Both the position numbers and the translations under genes were made by a program. A stretch of DNA of 64,000 nucleotides from Flavonifractor sp052065355 (lineage in GTDB: Bacteria; Bacillota; Clostridia; Oscillospirales; Oscillospiraceae): contig NZ_JBQHUF010000014.1 of NCBI RefSeq assembly GCF_052065355.1, positions 1 to 64,000 of the forward strand, in the 5' to 3' direction. Under the pieces are notes generated by a model, which was given only the letters and a program-made list of their open reading frames with translations, ran no database searches and had not been told where the DNA came from. Position 1 is the first letter of the stretch, and each line of letters begins with the position of its first letter. Of this stretch, positions 30,418 through 38,785 are shown in pieces.

Positions 30418-32625
30418 TTACTCCGCCATCTGCACCAAGCGCCACCGCAGGCCAGAATACCGCCGCTGCTGGCGGTCGTTGGCGGTCATGGCGGCCACCA
30501 CTTCCTCGTCACCCACCAGGATCAGCAGCTCCCTGGCCCGGGTAATTGCAGTATACAGCACCCCGCGGGTCAGCAGCATGGGGGCGCCGTCGCTCACCGC
30601 CAGAATCACCGCCCGGTACTCGCTGCCCTGGGCCTTGTGGACAGTAATGGCGTAGGCCGGCTCCAGCTCCACCAGCATGTCCCCGGTGTACTCCACCTGA
30701 CGGCCTTCAAAGTCCACCGTCAGGGTGCCCTCCCGGTTGTCCACACGGATGATCTGACCGATATCGCCATTAAAGATGCCCATGCCGGAGGTGAGGCCGT
30801 CTTTCCACATCACGTCGTAGTTGTTGCGCACCTGCATGACCCGGTCTCCCTGGCGGAAGACATACTCCCCGAAGCGGCGCTCCGGCTTGTCCTCTCCCGG
30901 AGGATTCACCGCCTCCTGGATGGCCCGGTTCAGGCTGGCGGTGCCCGCCACCCGCTTGCGGGTGGGAGAAAGCACCTGGATCTGGTCGGCGGGAATGCCC
31001 ATGTTGTTGGGCAGGCGGGTCTGGATCAGTTCCACAATGGTCTCGGCGGCCCGGGCCGGGTCCTTGCGGCGCAGGAAGAAAAAGTCGTGCTTGTTGTCCT
31101 TCAGGTCGGGCAGCTCTCCCCGGTTGACCCCGTGGGCGTTGCGGACGATGGCGCTCTCGGCGGCCTGGCGGAAAATTTCCGTCAGACGCACCATGGGCAC
31201 CACCCCGCTGCGGATCAGGTCGGAGAACAGGTTCCCCGGCCCCACGCTGGGCAGCTGGTCCGGGTCTCCCACCAGAATGAGGCGGCACTCCGGCCGCAGA
31301 GCGGACAGCAGGCCGCGCATGAGCACGATATCCACCATGGAGGTCTCGTCCACGATGACGGCGTCCGCCTTCAGCGGGTCGCTCTCATCATGGGCGAACA
31401 CCAGCCGCCCGGAGTGGGGATCGTACTGGGTCTCCAGCAGGCGGTGGATGGTGTACCCCTCCGCCCCGCACAGCTCACCCAGCCGTTTGGCCGCCCGGCC
31501 GGTGGGAGCCGCCAGGGCGGTCTCCAGGCCCAGCTCCTCAAAGAGGGCCAGCACACCACGCAGAGAGGTGGTCTTACCGGTACCGGGACCGCCGGTGAGG
31601 AGCATCACCTGCCGCTGGGCGGCCAGCAGCACCGCCTGGCGCTGCTGGGGCGCGTAGGTGATCCCCTGGTCGGCCTGGATGCGGTCAATGAGCCTGTCCA
31701 GGTCGTGGGGAGCCACCAGCTCACCACGGGCCATCTCGGTGACGCGCCAGGCCACGTACTGCTCGGCCTCGCACAGGTCGTGGAGGTACACTGCCTCCTC
31801 CCCGGCCACCTGCTCCTGGATGACCTCCCCCCGCTCCAGCAGGGTCTCCAAAGCGTCCTCCAGCAGGTCCTCCTCCACCCCGATAAGCTGGGCGGTGGCG
31901 GGCACCAGCTTCCGCCGGGGCAGGAAGGTGTGTCCGTTGTCCAGGTTGTGGGTCAGCTCGAACAGCAGGGCGGCCTCCACCCGCTGGGGATCGTCCCCGT
32001 CCATGCCCATGGACAGGGCCAGCTCGTCGGCGTCGGCAAACTCCACCCCCAGCTCCTCGTCCACCAGCAGATAGGGGTTGCCCCGGATCACCTCCAGAGC
32101 GCGGTCCCCGAACTTGCGGTAGAGGGGCATAGCCAGCTGGAGGGGCACCTGGTGTTCCCCCAGAAAGTCCAGCAGCCGCCGCATCCCCATCTGCATCCGG
32201 AAGCTCTCCCCGATAGCCAGAGCCCGCTTGCGGGTAATGCCCTTGATCTGGGTCAGCCGCTCGGGGTGCTCCTCCAGCACCCGCAGGGCGTCCTCCCCAA
32301 ATTCCTCCACCATACGCCGGGCGGTGGCGGCGCCGATGCCCCGCACAGCCCCGGAGGACAGGTAGTCAAAGATGGCCTTGGTACCGGCGGGGAGCCGCCG
32401 CTCCACCGCCTCGGCCTTGAATTGCTCTCCGTAGGAGGCGTGGCGCATCCAGGCACCCTGAACGGAAATGCCCTCACCGGGAGCCACTCCGGGCATACAG
32501 CCCACCACGGTGATGGAAGCGCCGTCTCCCACGTCGAGACGAAGCACCGTGTAGCCGTTCTCCTGGTTCTGGTAGACCACGGCCTCCACGGTGCCCTCGA
32601 TGTACGTCTGTTCCGCCTCCTGCAT
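30418..32625 (-). CDS. recD2: RecD2-type DNA helicase
   Basis: The 735-residue SF1B helicase has an N-terminal OB-like and helix-hairpin-helix region (about 85-200), Walker A GGPGTGKTT at 345-353, the DEXX-type motif VIVDETSMVD and a C-terminal TVHKAQGSE motif. RecD2 unwinds DNA 5' to 3' and acts in repair outside RecBCD. Length and domain order match Bacillus YrrC/RecD2. GGAGGGG precedes the ATG. A weak promoter (TATCAT -10) may lie near 32655. No recB or recC is seen. Confidence 0.95.
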   Translation of the reverse strand: MQEAEQTYIEGTVEAVVYQNQENGYTVLRLDVGDGASITVVGCMPGVAPGEGISVQGAWMRHASYGEQFKAEAVERRLPAGTKAIFDYLSSGAVRGIGAATARRMVEEFGEDALRVLEEHPERLTQIKGITRKRALAIGESFRMQMGMRRLLDFLGEHQVPLQLAMPLYRKFGDRALEVIRGNPYLLVDEELGVEFADADELALSMGMDGDDPQRVEAALLFELTHNLDNGHTFLPRRKLVPATAQLIGVEEDLLEDALETLLERGEVIQEQVAGEEAVYLHDLCEAEQYVAWRVTEMARGELVAPHDLDRLIDRIQADQGITYAPQQRQAVLLAAQRQVMLLTGGPGTGKTTSLRGVLALFEELGLETALAAPTGRAAKRLGELCGAEGYTIHRLLETQYDPHSGRLVFAHDESDPLKADAVIVDETSMVDIVLMRGLLSALRPECRLILVGDPDQLPSVGPGNLFSDLIRSGVVPMVRLTEIFRQAAESAIVRNAHGVNRGELPDLKDNKHDFFFLRRKDPARAAETIVELIQTRLPNNMGIPADQIQVLSPTRKRVAGTASLNRAIQEAVNPPGEDKPERRFGEYVFRQGDRVMQVRNNYDVMWKDGLTSGMGIFNGDIGQIIRVDNREGTLTVDFEGRQVEYTGDMLVELEPAYAITVHKAQGSEYRAVILAVSDGAPMLLTRGVLYTAITRARELLILVGDEEVVAAMTANDRQQRRYSGLRWRLVQMAE

Positions 32626-32686
32626 GGCTGCCCCTCCTCTTTCTCTCAGGGATTATGATACCATCAAGCGGCTCATTTGTCGAATC

Positions 32687-33028
32687 CTATTTCCCCAAAA
32701 TGTACGCACCCAGCCGGTCGCCGGGGCAGACCACCACTCCGGTGGCATCGGTCAGCAGGGCCGCCGCCACCGCCCGGCCTGATTCATCCAGGCCGTTGTC
32801 CGCGATGACGATGGTGAACCGGGCCAGTTCCCCGCCCCGCAGCCACAAAAGGCCCTTCACATCCTGTTCCAGGTGCTCTCCGCCGCCATCGGCGGGCACC
32901 ACGGCGTACACCGGGCCGCCGTCCCGCCCCCCTACCGGGGTCACCAGTCTGCCGAAAAGCACCCAGCCCAGGGCCAGCAGGCCCGCCGCCGTCAGCAGTG
33001 CCAGCAGCACCTGTAAGATCTCATGCAC
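32687..33028 (-). CDS. single-TM hypothetical protein
   Basis: The 113-residue protein has one N-terminal hydrophobic helix (about 4-25) followed by a soluble domain with mixed alpha/beta character (VYAVVPADGGGEHLEQDVKG, shown to 20 residues; later FTIVIADNGLD and GVVVCPGD). This resembles a small Rossmann-like or glycosyltransferase-like core, but I cannot name a family. The start is taken as GTG 33028 with GGAGG 8 bases upstream; a GTG at 33037 overlaps that site. It follows the Sm_multidrug_ex-type gene by 46 bases, probably co-transcribed. Confidence 0.6.
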   Translation of the reverse strand: MHEILQVLLALLTAAGLLALGWVLFGRLVTPVGGRDGGPVYAVVPADGGGEHLEQDVKGLLWLRGGELARFTIVIADNGLDESGRAVAAALLTDATGVVVCPGDRLGAYILGK

Positions 33029-33074
33029 ACCGCTCACCTCCGCCCCATCCTATGCGGCAAAGGCGGAAAGGGTC

Positions 33075-33566
33075 TCAGCCTCCCACGGTGGCCACCACCA
33101 GACCGGTGGCAAAGGTCATGATCAGTCCGGCAGTCACCACACCCAGGAAAATGGAGGGCAGTGCCTTCCGCAGGGGCATATCCAAAAAGGCCGCAGCCAG
33201 AGCCCCCGTCCAGGCACCGGTGCCCGGCAGAGGGATGGCAACAAAGAGCCACAGGCCGATATACTTATATTTGCTCACCTTCTGGCCCTTCAGGTGGGCC
33301 TTCCGCTCCAGTTTATCCACCAGAGTGTTGAGCTTTCTGGATTTCCGCCGCATCCACAGAAAGATCCGCCGGATATAGACAATAATAAAAGGGATGGGGA
33401 TCATATTGCCGATGATGGCGGCCACCAGCGCCTGGCCCGCAGGCAGACCCAGGGCGGTACCGAAGGGCACGCCGCCCCGCAGCTCGATGATGGGCACCAT
33501 GGACACCAGCATGGTAAACAGCATTTCACCCAAATTGGTATGGGTAAGCCAGTCCAACAACTCCAA
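33075..33566 (-). CDS. small multidrug export-like membrane protein (COG2426 type)
   Basis: The 163-residue integral membrane protein has about four helices and the family-like N-terminus VSMVPIIELRGGVPFG, with the later motif PLPGTGAWTGALAAA. The family is annotated as small multidrug export protein, but transport is poorly supported experimentally. The start is TTG 33566 with GAGGTG 7 bases upstream. It is divergent from pyrE. Confidence 0.8.
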   Translation of the reverse strand: MELLDWLTHTNLGEMLFTMLVSMVPIIELRGGVPFGTALGLPAGQALVAAIIGNMIPIPFIIVYIRRIFLWMRRKSRKLNTLVDKLERKAHLKGQKVSKYKYIGLWLFVAIPLPGTGAWTGALAAAFLDMPLRKALPSIFLGVVTAGLIMTFATGLVVATVGG

Positions 33567-33658
33567 TCAGAACACCTCGCACTTGAAATCTTTTGTATTG
33601 TACCATATCCCCTGGAAACTTTACATTAATTTTTTATAAAAAAAGGATTTTTCCTCTC

Positions 33659-33698
33659 CCGGTACGACCTTGTACCGGCATGGAAATAATGATATAAT
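33659..33698 (+). promoter_or_regulatory. pyrE promoter with palindrome over the -35 box
   Basis: TTGTAC (33670-33675), 17 bases, TATAAT (33693-33698). CCGGTAC (33659-33665) and GTACCGG (33672-33678) form a perfect 7-bp inverted repeat that overlaps the -35 box, a natural place for a repressor. Confidence 0.65.
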
Positions 33699-33735
33699 AG
33701 TTCGACAATTTTTTGAAAAAGAGAGGCTGACTGAC

Positions 33736-34407
33736 ATGACCTACAAGGAAGAATTTATTACCTTCATGGTGCGCTCCGGCGTGCTCACCTTCGGCGACTT
33801 CACCACCAAGTCCGGCCGCAAGACCCCTTACTTCATCAACACCGGCAACTACAAGACCGGCGCTCAGGCTGCCAAGCTGGGCGACTACTACGCCGCCTGC
33901 ATCCAGGAGAACCTGCCCGACGGAGTCACCTGCCTGTTCGGGCCCGCCTACAAGGGCATTCCCCTGGCCGTCACCGCCGCCGCCTCCCTGTACCGCAACT
34001 ATGACCGTGACCTGCCCTACTGCTTCAACCGCAAGGAGGCCAAGGACCACGGCGAGGGCGGCTCCATGGTGGGCTACAAGCCCCAGGACGGGGACGATGT
34101 GGTCATCGTGGAGGACGTGGTGACCGCCGGTACCGCCGTCCGGGAGACCATCGAGCTGTTCAAGCACGTGGCCGACGTCCACATGAAGGCCCTCATCGTG
34201 TCCGTGGACCGGATGGAGCGGGGCACCAAGGACTGCTCCACTCTGGACGAGCTGCGTGAGGACTACGGCATCGCCGTCTACCCCATCGTCACCGTGAAGG
34301 AGATCATTGCCTTCCTCCACAACAAGGAGATCGACGGCAAGGTGTATATCGACGACGAGATGAAGGGCAAAATGGAAGCCTACCTGAAGGAGTACGGCGC
34401 CCGGTAA
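33736..34407 (+). CDS. pyrE: orotate phosphoribosyltransferase
   Basis: PyrE joins orotate to PRPP giving OMP in pyrimidine synthesis. The 223-residue protein has the PRPP loop VVIVEDVVTAGTA and the flexible-loop segment FNRKEAKDHGEGG. ATG 33736 has GAGAGG 9 bases upstream; an in-frame start at 33670 would lie within the -35 box of the promoter. It stands apart from other pyr genes. radC follows 25 bases later. Confidence 0.95.
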   Translation: MTYKEEFITFMVRSGVLTFGDFTTKSGRKTPYFINTGNYKTGAQAAKLGDYYAACIQENLPDGVTCLFGPAYKGIPLAVTAAASLYRNYDRDLPYCFNRKEAKDHGEGGSMVGYKPQDGDDVVIVEDVVTAGTAVRETIELFKHVADVHMKALIVSVDRMERGTKDCSTLDELREDYGIAVYPIVTVKEIIAFLHNKEIDGKVYIDDEMKGKMEAYLKEYGAR

Positions 34408-34432
34408 TGTTGCGTGGAAAGGAGGTCCGGCC

Positions 34433-35107
34433 ATGGGCACCCACGACGGCCACCGTCAGCGGCTGAAAACTGAATTTCTGGCCCGGCCGGACTCTTTTCC
34501 CGACCACAAGCTGCTGGAGCTGCTGCTCTTCTACGCCAACCCCCGCAGTGACACCAATCCCCTGGCCCACGAGCTGATCGACCACTTTGGCTCCCTGGCC
34601 GGGATACTGGACGCCACGCCGGAGGAGCTTCAGAAGGTGAAGGGTGTGGGAGAGCACGCCGCCGTCCTGTTCAAGGCGGTAAAGGAGTTTTCCGGCCGCT
34701 ATCTCACCGTCCGCACCCAGGTGGACGACACCGCCCGGAATTCCCGGGACTATTACACCCTGCTGCGGCCCTACTTCTTCGGGGCGCGGAACGAGATGCT
34801 GTGCCTGCTCTGCCTGGACGGCAAGCACAAGGTGCTGGGCATCCGCAAGCTGGGAGAGGGCAACGTGAACGCGGTCAACGTCACCACCCGGCTCATCGCA
34901 GAGGCCGCCCTGTCCCTCAACGCCTCGGCGGTGGTGCTGGCCCACAACCATGTCTCAGGCATCGCCTTCCCCTCTGACGACGATGTGGCCACCACCAACA
35001 GCCTGGCTCCCATCCTGAGCACCCTGGGCGTGGCGCTGGTGGACCACCTGATTTTCGTGGACGACGACATGGTGTCCCTCCGGGACAGCGGCTTTTACCG
35101 GCCCTGA
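34433..35107 (+). CDS. radC: RadC-family JAMM protein
   Basis: The 224-residue protein has an N-terminal helix-hairpin-helix region (LQKVKGVGEHAA, about 68-79) and a JAB/JAMM metalloprotease-like domain with HNHVSG followed by SDDD, supplying the zinc ligands His, His and Asp. The historical DNA-repair assignment of RadC is doubtful, and no clear function is established. An AAAGGAGG site precedes the ATG. It lies between pyrE and uvrB. Confidence 0.92.
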   Translation: MGTHDGHRQRLKTEFLARPDSFPDHKLLELLLFYANPRSDTNPLAHELIDHFGSLAGILDATPEELQKVKGVGEHAAVLFKAVKEFSGRYLTVRTQVDDTARNSRDYYTLLRPYFFGARNEMLCLLCLDGKHKVLGIRKLGEGNVNAVNVTTRLIAEAALSLNASAVVLAHNHVSGIAFPSDDDVATTNSLAPILSTLGVALVDHLIFVDDDMVSLRDSGFYRP

Positions 35108-35116
35108 AATTATTGG

Positions 35117-35145
35117 TTGAAATAGAACATTTGTTTTGGTAGAAT
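35117..35145 (+). promoter_or_regulatory. uvrB promoter with LexA/DinR-like box
   Basis: TTGAAA (35117-35122), 17 bases, TAGAAT (35140-35145). Between them lies GAACATTTGTTT (35125-35136), close to the Gram-positive SOS box CGAAC-N4-GTTCG. Confidence 0.7.
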
Positions 35146-35164
35146 AGGAACGCGAGGTGATGGT

Positions 35165-37123
35165 ATGCCAAAATTTGAAGTAGTCAGTGAATATCAGCCG
35201 GCAGGCGATCAGCCTGAGGCCATCGCCGCTCTGGCGGCGGGTATCGAGAACGGTCTGGACGAGCAGACCCTGCTGGGTGTCACCGGCTCGGGCAAGACCT
35301 TCACCATGGCCAAAGTCATCGAGGCGGTGCAGCGCCCCACCCTGGTGCTGGCCCACAACAAGACCCTGGCCGCCCAGCTGTGCGCCGAGTTCAAGGAGTT
35401 TTTCCCCAACAACGCGGTGGAATACTTCGTGTCCTATTACGACTACTACCAGCCCGAGGCCTATATCCCCCACACCGACACCTTTATTGAAAAGGATTCG
35501 GCGGTGAATGAGGAGATCGACCGGCTGCGTCTGGCGGCCACCGCCTCCCTGATGGAGCGGCGGGACGTGATCGTGGTGTCCTCGGTGTCCTGCATCTACG
35601 GTCTGGGCGAGCCGGAGGACTTTGCCAAGATGATGGTCTCCCTGCGGGTGGGAGCCACCATGGAGCGGGACGAACTGCTGAAAAAGCTGGTGGACATCCG
35701 CTACGAGCGCAACGACATCGCCTTCGAGCGCAACATGTTCCGGGTCCGCGGAGACACAGTGGAGATTTTCCCCGCCTACTGGAAGGATTCCGCCATCCGG
35801 GTGGAGTTTTTCGGGGACGAGATCGACCGGATCAGCGAGATCAACGTGGTCACCGGCGCCCCCATCCGGCGGCTGAACACCATCCCCATCTGGCCCGCCA
35901 CCCATTACGTCACCCCCAAGGAGAAGATGGACGCCGCCGTCCAGGAGATCTACAAGGAGCTGGAGGAGCGGGTGGCCTTCTTCGAGAAGGAAAACAAACT
36001 CATTGAGGCCCAGCGTATCAAGCAGCGCACCATGTACGACGTGGAGATGATGCAGGAGCTGGGCTACTGCACCGGCATTGAGAACTACTCCCGGGTGATC
36101 GAGGGCCGGCCCGCCGGGTCGCCCCCTCACACCCTGCTGGACTATTTCCCCAAGGATTTTGTCCTGTTCATCGACGAGAGCCACGTGACCCTACCCCAGG
36201 TGCGGGCCATGTACAACGGCGACCGTGCCCGGAAGACCAGTCTGGTGGATTACGGCTTCCGCCTCCCCTGCGCCTTCGACAACCGGCCCCTGAAATTTGA
36301 GGAGTTCCAGAAGCGGCTCAACCAGGTGGTGTACGTGTCCGCCACCCCCGGCGAGTACGAGCGGGAGCGCTCCGGTCAGATCGTGGAGCAGGTCATCCGC
36401 CCCACCGGCCTTCTGGACCCCAAGATCGAGGTGCGGCCGGTGGAGGGTCAGATCGACGACCTGATCGGGGAGATCAACGAGCGCACCGCCCGGAAAGAGC
36501 GGGTGCTGGTCACCACCCTCACCAAAAAGATGGCGGAGGACCTCACCGCCTACCTCACCAACGCCGGCATCAAGGTTCGCTACATGCACCACGATATCGA
36601 CACCATCGAGCGGATGGAGATCATCCGGGACCTGCGGCTGGGCACTTTCGACGTGCTGGTGGGTATCAATCTGCTGCGTGAGGGTCTGGATCTGCCGGAG
36701 GTGTCCCTGGTGGCTATTCTGGACGCCGACAAGGAGGGCTTCCTCCGCTCTGAAACCTCTTTGATCCAGACCATCGGCCGGGCAGCCCGAAACGCCCAGG
36801 GTCTGGTGGTCATGTACGCTGACTCCATCACCCCCTCCATGCGCCGGGCCATCGACGAAACTGAGCGCCGCCGCGCCAAACAGGACGCCTTCAACAAGGA
36901 GCACGGCATCGTACCCAAGACGGTCATCAAGTCTGTCCGGGACGTCATCGACCTGTCGGAGGACAAGGAGGAACTGCCTCACTCCAAGAAAGCCCTGTCC
37001 AAGAAGGAGAAGGAGGCCGCCATCGCCAAGCTGGAAAAAGAAATGCGGGAGGCCAGCAAGCGGCTGGAATTCGAGTACGCTGCCGTACTCCGGGACCGCA
37101 TTATCGAGCTGCGGGGACAGTAA
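35165..37123 (+). CDS. uvrB: excinuclease ABC subunit B
   Basis: UvrB receives damaged DNA from UvrA and positions the UvrC nuclease. The 652-residue protein has Walker A GVTGSGKTFT (about 36-45), the beta-hairpin region with YYDYYQPEAYIP, helicase motifs ending in QTIGRAARN, and a C-terminal UVR motif (EKEMREASKRLEFEYAAVLRD) that binds UvrC. Full length. A promoter with an SOS-like box lies just upstream. It heads a same-strand run leading to uvrA. Confidence 0.98.
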   Translation: MPKFEVVSEYQPAGDQPEAIAALAAGIENGLDEQTLLGVTGSGKTFTMAKVIEAVQRPTLVLAHNKTLAAQLCAEFKEFFPNNAVEYFVSYYDYYQPEAYIPHTDTFIEKDSAVNEEIDRLRLAATASLMERRDVIVVSSVSCIYGLGEPEDFAKMMVSLRVGATMERDELLKKLVDIRYERNDIAFERNMFRVRGDTVEIFPAYWKDSAIRVEFFGDEIDRISEINVVTGAPIRRLNTIPIWPATHYVTPKEKMDAAVQEIYKELEERVAFFEKENKLIEAQRIKQRTMYDVEMMQELGYCTGIENYSRVIEGRPAGSPPHTLLDYFPKDFVLFIDESHVTLPQVRAMYNGDRARKTSLVDYGFRLPCAFDNRPLKFEEFQKRLNQVVYVSATPGEYERERSGQIVEQVIRPTGLLDPKIEVRPVEGQIDDLIGEINERTARKERVLVTTLTKKMAEDLTAYLTNAGIKVRYMHHDIDTIERMEIIRDLRLGTFDVLVGINLLREGLDLPEVSLVAILDADKEGFLRSETSLIQTIGRAARNAQGLVVMYADSITPSMRRAIDETERRRAKQDAFNKEHGIVPKTVIKSVRDVIDLSEDKEELPHSKKALSKKEKEAAIAKLEKEMREASKRLEFEYAAVLRDRIIELRGQ

Positions 37124-37154
37124 AGCCGACGGAAGCGTTGAGGAGGAGTGCAGT

Positions 37155-37727
37155 ATGTTTCAGAAGGTGCGAAAAGTCCTGATGATCCTGCTGGCGGGGA
37201 TGGTTCTGCTGTTCTCCATCCTCTATCTGATCCTGGGGCGTTTTTACTATCTGGAATATCAGGACACCATGTTTTCCCGCTCCACAGATGGGGAAAACAC
37301 CGTCTACATCGCAAAGGTGGACGGAGCGGCCGCCGTTCTGACGGTGGAATCCGACGGCACCGTCATCTACCGCTGGGGAGATACCGTCTATGGTCCCTAT
37401 GCCCCGGGCGAGGAACCACCCGAAAGTCAGGACCCTCACGCCCCAACCGCCGGGGATATCCGCCGCTTTTCCGCCGCACCGGAGCCGGACCATCACCGGG
37501 GCGAACCCTGGCTCTGGGCCATCGGCACCCTTTTTGCCGCCATCGCCGGCCTGGGCATCTGGTTTTTCCACCCCTTCCTCCTGTGCCGGATGTCCTTCTG
37601 GGTGGAGGACCCGGAGGCCGTGGAGCCCACCCCGCAGGCACTGATATCACAGGCCATGGTCACCTTCACATTTTTTGTGATGTCTATTCCTTTTTATATT
37701 TTGGGCCTGCGCGTTTGGCCCATATAG
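37155..37727 (+). CDS. hypothetical membrane protein
   Basis: The 190-residue protein has an N-terminal hydrophobic helix (about 8-28), a predicted external domain of about 80 residues with beta-rich repeats (VYIAKVDGAAAVLTVESDG), and two more hydrophobic helices (about 118-140 and 165-188). I do not recognise the family. AGGAGGAG precedes the ATG. It lies 31 bases after uvrB and 24 before the aldo/keto reductase, with no terminator on either side, so it is probably in the uvr transcript. A role in DNA repair is not implied by its sequence. Confidence 0.65.
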   Translation: MFQKVRKVLMILLAGMVLLFSILYLILGRFYYLEYQDTMFSRSTDGENTVYIAKVDGAAAVLTVESDGTVIYRWGDTVYGPYAPGEEPPESQDPHAPTAGDIRRFSAAPEPDHHRGEPWLWAIGTLFAAIAGLGIWFFHPFLLCRMSFWVEDPEAVEPTPQALISQAMVTFTFFVMSIPFYILGLRVWPI

Positions 37728-37751
37728 ATTCTAACAAGCGAGGTTTTCCAC

Positions 37752-38762
37752 ATGAATTACGTCACCTTAGGTAAAACTGGTCTCAAGGCCGCCGTCATTT
37801 CCTTCGGCGGCATTCCCATCCAGCGTGCCGACGCCGCCAACACGGTGGCAGTGGTGGACAAGCTGGAGGAGTGTGGCATCAACTATATTGACACCGCCCG
37901 GGGCTACACCGTGTCCGAGGAGTATCTGGGCACCGCTCTGGAAGGCCGCCGGGACAAGTTCATTCTGGCCACCAAGAGCATGGTCCGGGACAAGGAGGGC
38001 ATGGCCAAAGACGTAGAGACCAGCCTGAAGAACCTGCGCACCGACTATATCGACATTTATCAGCTCCACAATCTCCAGCAAAAGGACTTTGAAAAGGCCT
38101 TCGGTCCCGACGGTGCCTACGCCGCTCTGGAGGAGGCCAAGGCCGCTGGGAAGATCGGCCACATCGGCGTCACCTGCCACAGCGCCGACGCCATGAAGAT
38201 CCTGGTGGAGCAGTACGCCGACAAGATCGAGACCGTCATGTTCCCCTTTAACATCGTGGAGGATCAGGGCCGGGACACCCTGGCTCTGGCCCGGGAGAAG
38301 GGCATTGCCACCATCGCCATGAAGCCCATGGCCGGCGGCAATCTGGACGACTGGAAGCTGGCCCTGCGGTACATCGCCGCCTCCGGCGTCATCGATATCT
38401 CCATTCCCGGCATGGGTTCCCCCGAAGAGGTGGACCGCAACGCCGCGGTGGACCTGACCACTCCTCTGTCCCAGGAGGAGATGGAGCAGTGCGCCGCCGT
38501 CCGCAGAGAGCTGGGCACCCAGTTCTGCCGCCGGTGCGGCTACTGCGCCCCCTGCTCCACCGGCATCGACATCCCTCAGAATTTCCTGATGGCCAACTAC
38601 GCACGCAAGTACGGGCTGGCCGACTGGGCCGTGGCCCGGTACAAGGCGCTGCAGTATCACGCCGGCTCCTGCGTCCAGTGTGGCGCCTGCGAGAAGCGCT
38701 GCCCCTATAATCTGCCCATTCGCGATATGCTGGCCGACGTGGCCAAGCTGTTCGGTTATTGA
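37752..38762 (+). CDS. aldo/keto reductase with C-terminal 4Fe-4S domain
   Basis: The 336-residue protein is an aldo/keto reductase barrel (FGGIPIQ, DTARGYTVSEEYLG, DIYQLHNL) with a C-terminal ferredoxin-like part. Two cysteine groups, CRRCGYCAPCSTGID (about 258-272) and CVQCGACEKRCPYN (about 305-318), can bind iron-sulfur clusters. Such fused reductases are common in anaerobes; the substrate is unknown. It is embedded between uvrB and uvrA and has no terminator on either side. Confidence 0.92.
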   Translation: MNYVTLGKTGLKAAVISFGGIPIQRADAANTVAVVDKLEECGINYIDTARGYTVSEEYLGTALEGRRDKFILATKSMVRDKEGMAKDVETSLKNLRTDYIDIYQLHNLQQKDFEKAFGPDGAYAALEEAKAAGKIGHIGVTCHSADAMKILVEQYADKIETVMFPFNIVEDQGRDTLALAREKGIATIAMKPMAGGNLDDWKLALRYIAASGVIDISIPGMGSPEEVDRNAAVDLTTPLSQEEMEQCAAVRRELGTQFCRRCGYCAPCSTGIDIPQNFLMANYARKYGLADWAVARYKALQYHAGSCVQCGACEKRCPYNLPIRDMLADVAKLFGY

Positions 38763-38785
38763 TCGTTTAAAGGAGTTCCTCATTT

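Noticed and set aside
30343..32658. 771-codon plus-strand reading frame opposite recD2
   Set aside because: It is a GC-rich antisense shadow of the helicase gene: low-complexity His/Gly/Pro/Leu composition, no ribosome site, and recD2 motifs are clear on the other strand.
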